Virus record (IMG/VR): IMGVR_UViG_3300020470_000097
Coordinates: 1-34,150 of that record
From: a virus
Length of the DNA: 34,150 bases
Direction: 5' to 3' (one strand)
The notes below the pieces were generated by a model. It was given only the letters and a program-made list of their open reading frames with translations, did no database searches and was not told where the DNA came from. The number at the start of each line of letters is the position of its first letter. Positions within the stretch are counted from its first letter, which is position 1. This document shows positions 21,301 through 29,420 of the stretch, piece after piece. The position numbers were made by a program, and so were the translations under genes.

Positions 21301-23135
21301 AAATAAAACCTACATTCATTATCAGTCTGCCCTACAAAAGTATATTCACCTGGATATGGGAACAACATATCCCATTCCAACGTAAATAATTGATTAGCAT
21401 AATCACTTCCAGGATCATTAGACATTGGAACTGGTGATACTGCATACTTATTCATAAAGGATTGAGTGATTGCTCCTTCTTGTTCTGTAGCAAATTTATC
21501 ATCAGTAACACCTGCTTCATCCTCTAATTCCTTACGAGTAACAGTATAGTATAAATCATATGTACTATGTCCTTTAGTCTTAAAAGTTTCTTTCCAAGTA
21601 CCGTCTTTATTATGGGTAAAATGAGATACTGGTTCATTTTTAGTAATTCCATCCGAAGTATGCCACTTACCTTCTGCAGTAAATTTTCCTTTCCTAGCAC
21701 CTATTTGTATATCATCATTATCATTAGCAGATGCAACTAAATCAGCAAAAATAGCTGAACCTGTTTTCTGATCCCATTCATCCGCTAAAGTAACTTCTTC
21801 AGCGTTACGTCCCAAATTCTTAATAAGACCCTGTTCAGTTTTCTTACCTGCATATTCACCTATTGACTGAACTTCATAAAGAGTATCAGCTTTAATTTTT
21901 TTAGTAACAGACTGAATACCTTCAGTATCCCACAAATCATCACCCTTCTTACCTCTATCCTTTGTATTAACATCAGTAACATCAGTACATTTTATAGTAA
22001 ACTGATGTTTTCCATATCTACCTTGTTCTGGTTTAGCTTGACGATCAAGAACTTCTTGAAACTTAAATCTTAAACCACCACCACCTTTACGTACTGAATG
22101 AGCAACATGAACAAAAACATCAAAAGTAACATTTACCAAATCCTTATCTGTAGATTTATTTCCATCTGAAGCATTGATATCAGAATCAAGATTTCTAACA
22201 TCATATCCACCCCATGCCTTATGCTGTACAGCATACAATCTTCCTTTATTTGGAGGGTATTCTTTTCTGAGTGCGAAAATATACTCTGGATTTTTTATCA
22301 AACCACCATCAGAAGAAATCTGACTTGGTGGAAAAATATTACCCTTATATCTTGTTGCAAACCAAGGGGTTCTTAAGTTTGCAAGATACTCTTGATATTC
22401 TAATATTCTTCTTCTAAATAAATTTTCTTCTAAATTAGCATAAATGGTTGGATCCCATTCATTTAATTTTTTACCATCAAGATTATAGGTATATCCATAA
22501 GGAACTTCCGATGCACCTCCCTGACAAAGAGATTTTATATTAGCACCATCAGCAGTTCTAAGAGGAAAATAATCTTCTACATCTGTTTCTTCACCATAAG
22601 TCTCATATCCTCGATGAACTTCACCCAATATTGCTTCCGCAACAACCCCAGCTCCAATCTTAGCATTATCTTGTACATCAACTAAAGGTGGATATTGATA
22701 TCCAAAACCTCCCTCAACTAAATGAACAGCAATAACTGCACCATCATTACCAACCACAGGATTACCTTTGGCACCTACTCCACCACCACCCATAAATTCG
22801 ACTACAGGAGGAGCTTTTGGTTGGTCAAAAGTAATTCCTGGACAAGGATCATTAGGAACACCAGAAGAATCATAAGCAGAATCAGGTGTTAAATTATTAA
22901 CATCATTTATATTCATAAATCTCACTTTATCTCTATTCTTGATGATAAACTGAGCACCTGGATTTTTCTTGGCGTGAGTATTAGACTCACAAATAGTAAT
23001 ACCTGTTACATATCCCCTATCTGGATCAATATACCCCACACGGATATCCTGTTTCCGCATAGGTCCAAACAGAGTAAACTTAACGTCATTTTTACCCTGA
23101 CTTGGAATAAAATGTCTTGATTGGGAATATGTCAT
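15366..23135 (-). CDS. Giant modular virion protein with four PA14-like units
   Basis: This 2589-residue protein is soluble, beta-rich and strongly modular. Four PA14/GLEYA-like sandwiches are visible near residues 560-680, 1212-1320, 1587-1690 and 2194-2310. Each opens with a variant of FMNKYAVSPVP (FLNKVGICPFP, FMNKYAMSPVP, VMNKYSVAVI) and has the core YTF-x5-DNE-x2-FYLDG. A second family starts TVTLKSGxDYGxYFT and ends DGTDDTGxFGH (near 915-975 and 1900-1970, with a degenerate third copy near 1370). A third has VTFxSTxxAxxTNxF. NPMGV motifs close several modules. The ends carry GGFGYQYPPLV-type and Pro-rich segments. PA14 domains often bind glycans, so a host-surface or baseplate-peripheral role is inferred. 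A TATAAATA box lies 39 bases upstream. It sits between gp5 and the spike gene. Confidence 0.7.
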   Translation of the reverse strand: MTYSQSRHFIPSQGKNDVKFTLFGPMRKQDIRVGYIDPDRGYVTGITICESNTHAKKNPGAQFIIKNRDKVRFMNINDVNNLTPDSAYDSSGVPNDPCPGITFDQPKAPPVVEFMGGGGVGAKGNPVVGNDGAVIAVHLVEGGFGYQYPPLVDVQDNAKIGAGVVAEAILGEVHRGYETYGEETDVEDYFPLRTADGANIKSLCQGGASEVPYGYTYNLDGKKLNEWDPTIYANLEENLFRRRILEYQEYLANLRTPWFATRYKGNIFPPSQISSDGGLIKNPEYIFALRKEYPPNKGRLYAVQHKAWGGYDVRNLDSDINASDGNKSTDKDLVNVTFDVFVHVAHSVRKGGGGLRFKFQEVLDRQAKPEQGRYGKHQFTIKCTDVTDVNTKDRGKKGDDLWDTEGIQSVTKKIKADTLYEVQSIGEYAGKKTEQGLIKNLGRNAEEVTLADEWDQKTGSAIFADLVASANDNDDIQIGARKGKFTAEGKWHTSDGITKNEPVSHFTHNKDGTWKETFKTKGHSTYDLYYTVTRKELEDEAGVTDDKFATEQEGAITQSFMNKYAVSPVPMSNDPGSDYANQLFTLEWDMLFPYPGEYTFVGQTDNECRFYLDGQLIGDLSTWNTAPWILKKTFNWPVDQKSGDTGKLYNVRLDMINTPVLEDAIVQQKEGTTFVAEDAAGLYEDVNFDGWANIKSSQIRGDDNVGGGGDAGDLVDVTFKSTSDAGCTNKFYVTPIDGVGDPKWVKCGYGNNGWNGFMRENAAFVERGGGTHTYVAYWTPPSGQNLMEIEYQTDGEGTIKLSGGVRPGKGFQEQFIKEVTFKSGGNWNNTIKKKIFSPNSEEIKIQLTVSNKNGVLDPNFGRDPGGIAVSIKYWNKEVWSTKEIFNTRSGGGTGEHGYNKYFASGGEVVLERNDQKTVTLKSGLDYGVYFTTTCETNPMGCEITNNGTKIAIEDLGVRTPTDDMVVTVSSGKFRSKDGTDDTGLFGHPNYGQAKDQILFSVPKKEVPPPDPLNFGGDNLQFYFKAQDASHSFAITAKDIQKSAQLTKSVKVNTVYDVKATVVNDSQNRVEQGPAKIPGGGDGDIDGDFHQAWESKQKIGSLHKLIHCSLIPTEPGGTSSLQILAAKGNFKLTRKYRHPYIPPLISDFTWREKKKGEGLQTYDITYEHIVNTPPIKPIRSTSTEIQTKNIFATDTHINDANRRLWRTNVYDRGGFLNKVGICPFPTRDEDRSAEELNDNPHAGDHKIIWNNINFPVSASYNIRVAVDDSVVLDFEGPNETIRIEKNGFINGQSTGDSLYTQWFDKGSYKLTATLTQKEGGRFGFKKLTEAEKKKRRERIFNDLFVPEPPAPATTEVTFNTTSRAGFTNSVTIAELGRLTRKGTMTRKVEIGKKYECVFTTERSYPGQPGYLDCWKRTKIRLNGNRRVELEDASDYNWIDLVLTVNGGHFENRRKNSYGNYQFCTYVAGPPDGASIAQPAPRFPQSIDDIKIKGLNPMSLAIDIKVSYGTVDRVSAKSWYENPMGVAFNIRAPLAPPPKEEEPKAEGRCPNNPLWTTRFTSNSNQTWYPCYSKVSDFDKTSLPEQDWGEFMNKYAMSPVPPKASKGSDEGGKWFENTWSVEIPYDGWYTFKMCSDNESEFYVDGVKIDKLTNPGWRQEKQKTIFIAKGAEPSEFRVRVKNKSTTKIRSINKKIFSARDWVKEGGASDEEFVSADRDLHQIRDVKFDLFSHVLTPKAGYGEIPAPVGDTVDVTFSSTDSADYTNRFFVVELGDPTNSNQVEWLNLHSRNYPLSNRVYDNGKKVCLLDHHGGDCNGNIHITSGNARFSQDGTQIEKIGTGSDTVTISYNWRDHARNHGDGFRINGVEWNNKASGYGDKGSMTKTVELSASGATEVLSLRRTQTKKVTLKSGTDYGCYFTSSGNKSNVTAEMTKNGTVISIDDLGKGGVPSSKYPSGKPRNNMIVTCSVGKYRSADGTDDTGVFGHKPVASNFRQILWSVSKADLGQGIRDNWNHNGLRFVFKEKGGNHEFVIRGDDVKDVGGAGKNIWHTGHGAFVTRGVKLNTEYEVVATATKNISGISAKTKCEQGLIKKLGRSPGEENTVTRGKYIFGDFIEDFSANDDDDIQIGATEGFFTTSNKKKIDVGKRKSGNTFDITYKIEWEPPVFKAKDLTRTGTTREGITYSGPYLFSYLEKDWGSVMNKYSVAVIEKETQDLSAPNDNILGTKILSWSNVPFEHVGNYEAIFIADDNAKFFINDEEVLVSKQGKFGDADAITRIFSIRTAGHYNIRIELENTTTHSPVFFENPTGVVLEITKPLEIATYDSDGIINSESWTKNPMGVSAECIPPPCAKLLDGKGVVDDVVIIDPGNKFDQPPKGDTPGDYNVINVIKGFKIIDPGINYSPDTVAKIDFGVGDPIETPVELGPFGKITKIVWPPPFEGEGQPTPPPPVTQWPTITFGPPTAPPRLSQVPPQPTGVNGSATSIITTTVLLPDDINPETGLPVPSNQLIQVTDLVGLKQTGWYNGKEYYGAVFYKDGVRYAGYYETAGVLIRVYSTKQESIDAQVTTPPSAILRQGTDVSSNDPRLNIPGTPQ
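16300..21470 (-). repeat. Four degenerate NKY/PA14-like protein modules
   Basis: The four modules are recognised by the NKY-type lead near 21443-21460, 19469-19500, 18355-18374 and 16531-16560. Each is followed 90-150 bases further by a DNE/DDN-containing sandwich core. The second is the most diverged, with NKV in place of NKY. They are similar in protein but not in DNA, which points to old duplication. Confidence 0.6.
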
Positions 23136-23173
23136 TATAATTTTATACTTAACATAAAATCGACCTTAAACAT

Positions 23174-23181
23174 TATTTATA
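23174..23181 (-). promoter_or_regulatory. T4-type late promoter box TATAAATA
   Basis: This is a perfect TATAAATA on the minus strand in the short gap after the gp5 stop and 39 bases before the start of the giant structural gene. Position and spacing fit a phage late promoter recognised by a gp55-type sigma factor. It would start a second late transcript covering the giant gene and the genes after it. Confidence 0.65.
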
Positions 23182-23182
23182 G

Positions 23183-25228
23183 TCAATTCGTAGGATTGCC
23201 TTGATTATCAATCATCTTAGAAATTTGTTTTGCAGTTCTGTCACTCACTGGAATATCTTGTAAGTTTGGAACTGATACAGCACCTCTACCTTCTAACCAA
23301 GAAATATCTGGTTGATTCTTAGAAGGTTCTAAGAATGGAATTTGCGGAACTGCTGGAAGTTCTTGAGATTCAGTAAGATGCTTAGTAGCTTGTTCCATAA
23401 TTCCTTTCATATTTGGAATATTACTATCAGCTTGTGCTCCACCACCTCTTCCAAATTGATAAAAATCAGAAACTGCTTCATTACGTGGAGACTCAAAATC
23501 AAATACATTAGATTTTGTATTTAAAAATTGGAAAGCAGCCACCATATTAGTCTCAATACTTGAACGCTCAAAAGAAGCTGAAGTAATATTTGCCTTCTTT
23601 CCACTTGGAAGACGCATATTCGTCATTTCCTTAGCAGTATCCCTTAAATACATATTAGAATTCTCAAGAAGTTTAGTGTTAACTTTATCAAGTCTACTTT
23701 GGAAAGACATTATAGAATGCCCAACCAAATCCTCTGCAAAACAGGCAGGAACTTTAGGAGAAGTAAGTTCCTTAATATTGTTCTTAACATTACCCTGGTC
23801 ATCTACTTCCAAATTAATTGTTTCACCAGTATCAGGATGTACATAAGATGTCTGTCCTGCTATTTGAGCTGCTATTGATGCCTCTGCTCCTTTTACATCT
23901 AATGTTTTGTTTAGAGTACCTTTCATTTGTGCAGCAAGTCCATTAGTAATATCAATATATTCCCTTAAAGTCAATTCAGTAAACTTTTCTTTTACATCAG
24001 AATATTGCCATCTCTTACTCGAAGGTAATGCAGAAACTGCCTTTGTCTGTTCTTTATTATATTTTTTTAAAGTGTATTCCATTATTTTATTATAAATTAT
24101 CTTCTCATACTTTGCAATTTCTTTTGAAGTATCATCAATCTCTTTCTCCATATCTATCATAGGATTGGAAACTGCATCAGCATATTGTTGTTGAGAACTC
24201 ATATGCTTTTCCATCTTTGCCATCAAATTTTCAGTTGCTAATTGTATGGCTGTTGTAGCAGATTCTACTTGTTTGTCTGATTTTACAAGAACAACCTTTT
24301 CATTTCTTTTATCATCAAGTTTTATATCTCCAGCATTTATTATATGAGGAGAAGTTGCTCCTGCCTCAGTAGTAGCTCCAGGAACTGCAGCTGCCTGTGG
24401 TGAATTTGCTTGCTCGCATCTATTTTTCTTTCCTTCCTGAACAGCATTTGCAACAAACGTATCAATTGCTTCTTGCTTATAACGTGGTCCAAACTGTTCT
24501 TCAAGATTCTTAAAAGGTAGTCCTGATACAGGATCAATAAGATCGTCCGCTTCTATATCTTTACGTGCTTGTTGAGCATCTTGGAATTGAGTTTTACTTA
24601 ATGGACGATCAGGACGTTGACCGTACTGATTGAGCTTCATTCCTGGTGGAGGAGTAGCACATTCTGCTTGTTGCTCTGGACTTTTTGGTTTATCTGTTAT
24701 TAAATCCTTATCAGGAACAGTGGGTCTTGCAAGTTCTTTAGGTGGACTAATACTTTCAGCATATCCACTTTGTGCAATAACTCCAGGTTGATTATTAGTT
24801 ACTTTCGGATTCTTTGCAGCAGTTTGATATGATAATTCTGTTTGTGAGTTATTACCAAGAATTCCCATAATAACAGGAATTTCTTGATCACTACCATCCA
24901 TCCAAAATCCAAAGACAACATTACCTTGTCTTATTGCTGGAGTTTGATGAGCACTTGTCTGGTTACCACCTGCTGTGATGGGATACATGACGTTTGCCCA
25001 AGGCAATTGATCATCGGGAATACCATCTGCTTTGGTTCCACCCCAATCATGCATTCCCAAAATTCTTACTTTATATCTTCTACCCCAACCAGGAACTGAA
25101 TCTTTCTCCTTAAATTTTCCAGGATTTATGTTATCACGCCAAGTAGCATCATCGGCAACTTGACCGATCCACCACTTAAACTCTGTTCCTAGATAACCAG
25201 GATTAAATAACGATCCCCCTTCTGCCAT
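23183..25228 (-). CDS. gp5: Baseplate hub gp5-like protein (OB domain, no lysozyme)
   Basis: This 681-residue protein has a T4 gp5 OB-fold at residues ~20-135 (WWIGQVADDATWRDN, RRYKVRILGMHDW, PWANVMYP, GNVVFGFWMDGSDQEIPVIM). In T4 this domain sits on the gp27 trimer in the centre of the baseplate. After it come Pro/Gln/Ala-rich linkers and long helical segments (about 310-420) that probably form coiled coils. No lysozyme catalytic region and no beta-helix needle can be seen, unlike T4 gp5 (575 residues with both). Lack of lysozyme is usual in marine T4-like relatives. It follows gp27 and a 89-residue gene, as a hub cluster would. The identification of the OB part is strong; the role of the rest is unknown. 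Confidence 0.85.
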   Translation of the reverse strand: MAEGGSLFNPGYLGTEFKWWIGQVADDATWRDNINPGKFKEKDSVPGWGRRYKVRILGMHDWGGTKADGIPDDQLPWANVMYPITAGGNQTSAHQTPAIRQGNVVFGFWMDGSDQEIPVIMGILGNNSQTELSYQTAAKNPKVTNNQPGVIAQSGYAESISPPKELARPTVPDKDLITDKPKSPEQQAECATPPPGMKLNQYGQRPDRPLSKTQFQDAQQARKDIEADDLIDPVSGLPFKNLEEQFGPRYKQEAIDTFVANAVQEGKKNRCEQANSPQAAAVPGATTEAGATSPHIINAGDIKLDDKRNEKVVLVKSDKQVESATTAIQLATENLMAKMEKHMSSQQQYADAVSNPMIDMEKEIDDTSKEIAKYEKIIYNKIMEYTLKKYNKEQTKAVSALPSSKRWQYSDVKEKFTELTLREYIDITNGLAAQMKGTLNKTLDVKGAEASIAAQIAGQTSYVHPDTGETINLEVDDQGNVKNNIKELTSPKVPACFAEDLVGHSIMSFQSRLDKVNTKLLENSNMYLRDTAKEMTNMRLPSGKKANITSASFERSSIETNMVAAFQFLNTKSNVFDFESPRNEAVSDFYQFGRGGGAQADSNIPNMKGIMEQATKHLTESQELPAVPQIPFLEPSKNQPDISWLEGRGAVSVPNLQDIPVSDRTAKQISKMIDNQGNPTN

Positions 25229-25231
25229 ATT

Positions 25232-25501
25232 TTATTCGTCGTATACTCTACATTCAAATGAATCTGGATGATTATCACAATATACTTCTAGATGTTGATC
25301 TTCATGCCTTGTGTGCCAATCATTGATCTTAGCACCACCAAGATTCTCTTCATTCTCTTCATGAGCATGGAAAGCATCATTATGAAGTTCTAGATCCTTT
25401 TCTGAATACTCAAGCATTCCATGATTGACATGTTCCTTATGATCTTTTGGATCAATATAAACCTCATGGTTTAAATCGTGGTCTGGAACTTTAGTAGTCA
25501 T
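25232..25501 (-). CDS. His-rich acidic small protein
   Basis: This 89-residue protein has 12 histidines and many Asp/Glu residues, a few Cys, and no membrane segment (MTTKVPDHDLNHEVYIDPKD at the start; ECRVYDE at the end). The start is preceded by a strong AAGGAGGAAT. It is only 3 bases before the gp5 gene and 21 bases after gp27, so it is expressed with the hub proteins. The composition suggests metal binding, but no ordered zinc-finger pattern is visible. The function is unknown. Confidence 0.7.
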   Translation of the reverse strand: MTTKVPDHDLNHEVYIDPKDHKEHVNHGMLEYSEKDLELHNDAFHAHEENEENLGGAKINDWHTRHEDQHLEVYCDNHPDSFECRVYDE

Positions 25502-25522
25502 AATTGATTCCTCCTTAGATCA

Positions 25523-26974
25523 CTATCCGTTTTCTGCCGATCCTTTTCTACCTACTGAATCCCTTACTACATTAATTTTAGTGTAAGTTGATTCTGCAGA
25601 CATATAATGGCAGAGATCCCTTATAATATATAGTCCTCCACTTTGATTGTCAACCTCTGTTTGCTGCTCTGTTTTCTTACCAGCATCTAACATAGGAGAA
25701 TCAACAAAAACTGTATCTCCTGCATGTAAAGTAAAATCACCAGGAAGAGTAATAGAAATTTTAAAATTATTTACTTGATTTAATCTCTGAATCGCCTGAT
25801 TTAAAATCTTTGCAGGATTTGAGTTCTCTTCCTCTGATTTTTTAATTTGTTCTGCATCTGCTCCTTCTCCACTCTCACCACCAGAACCTTCAGGTAAAGT
25901 TCCTACATCAAGATATTTAAAAGTAGTTCTCGAAAAATCATTCGTATTACCTTTAGCAGATTTTATTGTTGGATTTAATACTGGTAATTTTTCACCCGCA
26001 AGTTTTAAATTCTTTTGACTGCCTTTATTATCGCCACCACCATCTCCTGGTTTATTATCTGCATTAGGATAAGTTACCTCATAAAAACAATTAAATGGAT
26101 TAAATGTTATTAAACGAGTAGCATATGCACCCTGATCTAACTTACTCTTTATATCGTTACGATTATCTTTTTCAAATGCAAGTGCTTTTATATCATATCC
26201 TGGAGGAATATTTGCCCCATCAGAATCTGGTGTTTCATTGTATATGATAGATTTCTTTTTTGGATTTTTTTCCTTATTAAATAACCAATCAACAGATCTG
26301 AAATGAAATCCTTCAGATGTTTCCCAAAGTAAATATCCAGCACTATTTCCTGAAGCATTACCACCATCTCCACCCTCTCCAGGAACTGCAAGAGTAGAAA
26401 AATAATTCATCATATAAAATGGTTTTTTATTATTCATTATCTTATTATAATTATTCTCTGTCTGCTCTATATGAAGTTCTTTTTCCGTTTCAAGATACTC
26501 TGGATCAGTTAAAATAGTTTCTATATGATCCGATATTTTACCATCAAGTCTAGTATTTAATCGTATCTTATCATTATCAAATAATTCTTTAGAATTCATA
26601 TCTAAAGTAACCATTGTTTTTCCAGAATCTTCCATAACTTCTGTTACTTTATTAACTAATAAAGTTACTGCAATTTCTTCATCATTAACATCTTGAAATG
26701 ATAATTCAACTGTCTCACTTCCAGTTATGGGTAATCCTGTAACTGCTGTAGTTAATTTTGCATCACCACCTTGAGGTTTAACAGCATTACCTGGGTCAAC
26801 ATAAGTAACAGAAGCATATATTACATCTTGGAGTAAACTCTCATAATACTTAAAGTTAACAGGTGCTCCTAAACTAGTAACATCAAAAGTTTTATTTTGA
26901 TCCGTATTAGATTTAATAAGCATTTTATTAATATTACCAGGACCAGTTGCTCTGGTACTTATTTTCTTTGCCAT
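25523..26974 (-). CDS. gp27: Baseplate hub gp27-like protein
   Basis: This 483-residue protein starts MAKKISTRATGPGNINKMLI and continues with the YYESLLQDVIYASVTYVD segment that I recognise from gp27-type hub proteins of marine T4-like phages. In T4, gp27 forms a trimeric ring that joins the tail tube to the gp5 spike. The later residues include a long charged, Gly/Glu-rich insert (about 340-390) and a C-terminal beta segment (DFTLHAGDTVFVDSPM, GGLYIIRDLCHYM). The length exceeds T4 gp27 (391 residues) because of inserts. A GGGAGGAAT ribosome site precedes the start. It is next to gp5, its expected partner. Confidence 0.85.
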   Translation of the reverse strand: MAKKISTRATGPGNINKMLIKSNTDQNKTFDVTSLGAPVNFKYYESLLQDVIYASVTYVDPGNAVKPQGGDAKLTTAVTGLPITGSETVELSFQDVNDEEIAVTLLVNKVTEVMEDSGKTMVTLDMNSKELFDNDKIRLNTRLDGKISDHIETILTDPEYLETEKELHIEQTENNYNKIMNNKKPFYMMNYFSTLAVPGEGGDGGNASGNSAGYLLWETSEGFHFRSVDWLFNKEKNPKKKSIIYNETPDSDGANIPPGYDIKALAFEKDNRNDIKSKLDQGAYATRLITFNPFNCFYEVTYPNADNKPGDGGGDNKGSQKNLKLAGEKLPVLNPTIKSAKGNTNDFSRTTFKYLDVGTLPEGSGGESGEGADAEQIKKSEEENSNPAKILNQAIQRLNQVNNFKISITLPGDFTLHAGDTVFVDSPMLDAGKKTEQQTEVDNQSGGLYIIRDLCHYMSAESTYTKINVVRDSVGRKGSAENG

Positions 26975-26998
26975 TTTAGTTTATTCCTCCCATTCTAT

Positions 26999-29416
26999 TT
27001 AACCATCCCCACGATATAAAGCCATAAAAGGACTAGCAGATTTTCCACCACCTTGACTTACAGGTGCAGATTCTTCAGCAGGGGCAAGACCACCACCAGC
27101 ACCAATAGGAATAGGAACTTCCTTAATTATTATACTACTATTTTTAGGATCTTCATAGAAAGCAAATTGTTCTAATTGTCCTATTCCTCTATTATTCTCT
27201 GCTTTTTCCCATAATGCATTAGCTTTAGGGTCATTATATCTTGGAGTTTCACTCATTATAAATTTATCTCTCTCTCGCTTAGATATTTTACCACCCACTA
27301 GATGACTCGTACTTCTTTTTGGGAAAATTTTATCATCTTTCTTATCTTTACCAAATAAACCTCTTAATCCTCCACCGCCACCATCTTCACCAATTTTTAC
27401 CAATTTATATCCATCAGGAACACTTGAAAACATTCCCTGAGTAAGATCCTTAAGACCACCCCAGATGTTTTTGCCAATTTCCTTTGCTCCTTCTATAACC
27501 TCACCAGCTTTCTTCTTAGCTTTTTCCCAATTTTCTTTTGCTTTTTGCTCTTGTTCTTCCTTTTTCTTTTCCTTTACTGATTTTGCTGTAACTGCTGGAG
27601 GTTTACCTACCTTATCAGCTGGTGCAGATGACCCTGCTGGAGGGAATATTCCTGGTAAAAATGAACTAGCAATATGTTTAGCTAAAAAAGGAATTCCAGG
27701 AGGACTTAACATAAAAAGATTAGGAATTTTCGTTAATCTTCCACCCTCAACATATCTATTAAGACCAGGAACAAATTGAGCAATAAATCCTAAAATTTCT
27801 TGTACTCCTGGAAGTTTTCTTAATGCATCAACTACTGACCACCCACCAATAAAAGGAACCCAATCTGGTATTGATACTGAAAGGAATTTTGCACCTCCAG
27901 GAATGTTTTGAAGAACATTACCAATTAAATCACCAGGTCGAATGTCTGGTATAGGAATAGTTGGAAAATTATCAATCATCCTTGCAATTCCATCCTTAAA
28001 GAAATTGTATATAGGTTCAATAAATGTCTTAAACGTATCTTTAAGTTTCTTACCAACTCCTTCTATACCACCACCCATTAGTAATTCATATATTAAATCA
28101 CCAACAAAAACACCAATAGTTTCACCAACCAATGTTCCAACAACAGGTATAGGTATAAAAGTTCCAAGTGCTCCACCCAATGCTGCACCAAGTGCTTTAA
28201 ATATTGCCTGACCTGGTGGTTCCCCTGACATGATGGAGACAACACCAACAATAAGAGGACCAAGAATAGGAATTCTACCAGCAAATTTAGCAACTTTTGG
28301 TCCTACCGTTTTCATTACTGGACCAAGAGTTTTTGCTGCTGGACCTAAGAACTTAGCAGCAAGTCCACCAACTTTACCTGCTGCTGCTCCTGCACCTTTA
28401 GAAAAAAGACCTCCTACCTTACTAAGTGCTTTTCCTCCAAGATTCTTAGCACCCTTCATCAATCCCTGTGCTAATTTTCCAGCAGCACCACCAGTCAATT
28501 TATTAATTAATCCACCAACTCCTTTAAGAATATTCTTTGCAATTTTAAATGCTCTAGTAATTGCTCCTTTTAGAATCTTCCATGTTCTCTGTATATTTGC
28601 AACAACTGCCTTAAATATCTTTTCACCTATCAACTTCCATATAAGAAATCCTTGGAAAAGATTCTTAAGGTTTTCCATGAAGATGCCAAATTTCTTCGCA
28701 CCTTCTTCACCAAAAGCACCTTTCACCATCCCCTGCATAAAGTTAACAAATTTATATGCACCATCAACAAAAGTTCCCAATACATTAACTGCAAATACAG
28801 CAATCTTAGCAATCCAATCTATTGCTCCAGCAATTATAGGAACGGCTTTCTGTAATGCAGGTAAGAAATCTACCATTCTTACCATAACCCATCCCATTAT
28901 TACACCTGTGAAGAATTCTAATAATTTTGCCCACAGACTCTTAACTTGTTTAGGAACCAATTTACCTAAATTTGGTCCTTTCTTTTTCTTCTTATCTTTC
29001 TCTAAATCTTCTTCTGCAGCAGAATCTTCTGCCTTACCTTCTAATAATCTTTGCTGTTCTAATTGTTTTTGCTGTAGAGTATAAGAACCTTTAAGAAGAG
29101 TATCAACTGCTATAACACTAGTTTTAATTTTTAATAAAGTTCCTTCTATTTGTTCTGATCCACCACCTCCTCCACCTGCAGCAGGAGTCTTTTGAATAGC
29201 CTCTGTAGACTTAGCAAGAGGCATTGGTGATACCTGTGCCTTAACAATTGCTCCACCTTTTTCTTCACCAACACCAGAATCTTGACCCATGATTTTTTGA
29301 GCACTTGCTCTTCTGGCATCAGTCTTTTTCTTTCGATTAAGTAATTTATCAGTAGCAATTTGTTTTGCCTTACCTTTAACGGCACCTGCTGCTGCTTTTC
29401 CTAATGCTGCCCACAT
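26999..29416 (-). CDS. Second tape-measure-like tail protein
   Basis: This 805-residue protein has a basic, Ala/Lys-rich N-terminus, a short charged coiled segment (about 110-150), and then a long hydrophobic region. Near residues 151-182 it carries VPKQVKSLWAKLLEFFTGVI, which resembles PVKSLWTKVMDFLVGVLLG in the gene before it. Further on are Gly/Ala-zipper stretches (for example ALGAALGGALGTFIPIPVVG near 400-430) as seen in tape-measure or membrane-insertion parts of tail proteins. The C-terminal third is Pro/Lys-rich. It begins 4 bases after the first tape-measure-like gene. It could be a gp29-type tape measure, a hub plug, or a partner inside the tail tube ejected into the host membrane. 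The family is inferred from composition and order. Confidence 0.6.
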   Translation of the reverse strand: MWAALGKAAAGAVKGKAKQIATDKLLNRKKKTDARRASAQKIMGQDSGVGEEKGGAIVKAQVSPMPLAKSTEAIQKTPAAGGGGGGSEQIEGTLLKIKTSVIAVDTLLKGSYTLQQKQLEQQRLLEGKAEDSAAEEDLEKDKKKKKGPNLGKLVPKQVKSLWAKLLEFFTGVIMGWVMVRMVDFLPALQKAVPIIAGAIDWIAKIAVFAVNVLGTFVDGAYKFVNFMQGMVKGAFGEEGAKKFGIFMENLKNLFQGFLIWKLIGEKIFKAVVANIQRTWKILKGAITRAFKIAKNILKGVGGLINKLTGGAAGKLAQGLMKGAKNLGGKALSKVGGLFSKGAGAAAGKVGGLAAKFLGPAAKTLGPVMKTVGPKVAKFAGRIPILGPLIVGVVSIMSGEPPGQAIFKALGAALGGALGTFIPIPVVGTLVGETIGVFVGDLIYELLMGGGIEGVGKKLKDTFKTFIEPIYNFFKDGIARMIDNFPTIPIPDIRPGDLIGNVLQNIPGGAKFLSVSIPDWVPFIGGWSVVDALRKLPGVQEILGFIAQFVPGLNRYVEGGRLTKIPNLFMLSPPGIPFLAKHIASSFLPGIFPPAGSSAPADKVGKPPAVTAKSVKEKKKEEQEQKAKENWEKAKKKAGEVIEGAKEIGKNIWGGLKDLTQGMFSSVPDGYKLVKIGEDGGGGGLRGLFGKDKKDDKIFPKRSTSHLVGGKISKRERDKFIMSETPRYNDPKANALWEKAENNRGIGQLEQFAFYEDPKNSSIIIKEVPIPIGAGGGLAPAEESAPVSQGGGKSASPFMALYRGDG

Positions 29417-29420
29417 ATGA

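Noticed and set aside
23183-25228. Lysozyme domain inside gp5
   Set aside because: I looked for a T4-lysozyme-like Glu/Asp/Thr region after the OB fold and found only Pro/Gln-rich linkers and helices.
28230-29084. Long plus-strand open frame of 284 codons opposite the second tape-measure-like gene
   Set aside because: It is the antisense of an Ala/Gly/Lys-rich minus-strand gene, is Pro/Ala-biased as expected of such a shadow, and lacks a ribosome site.
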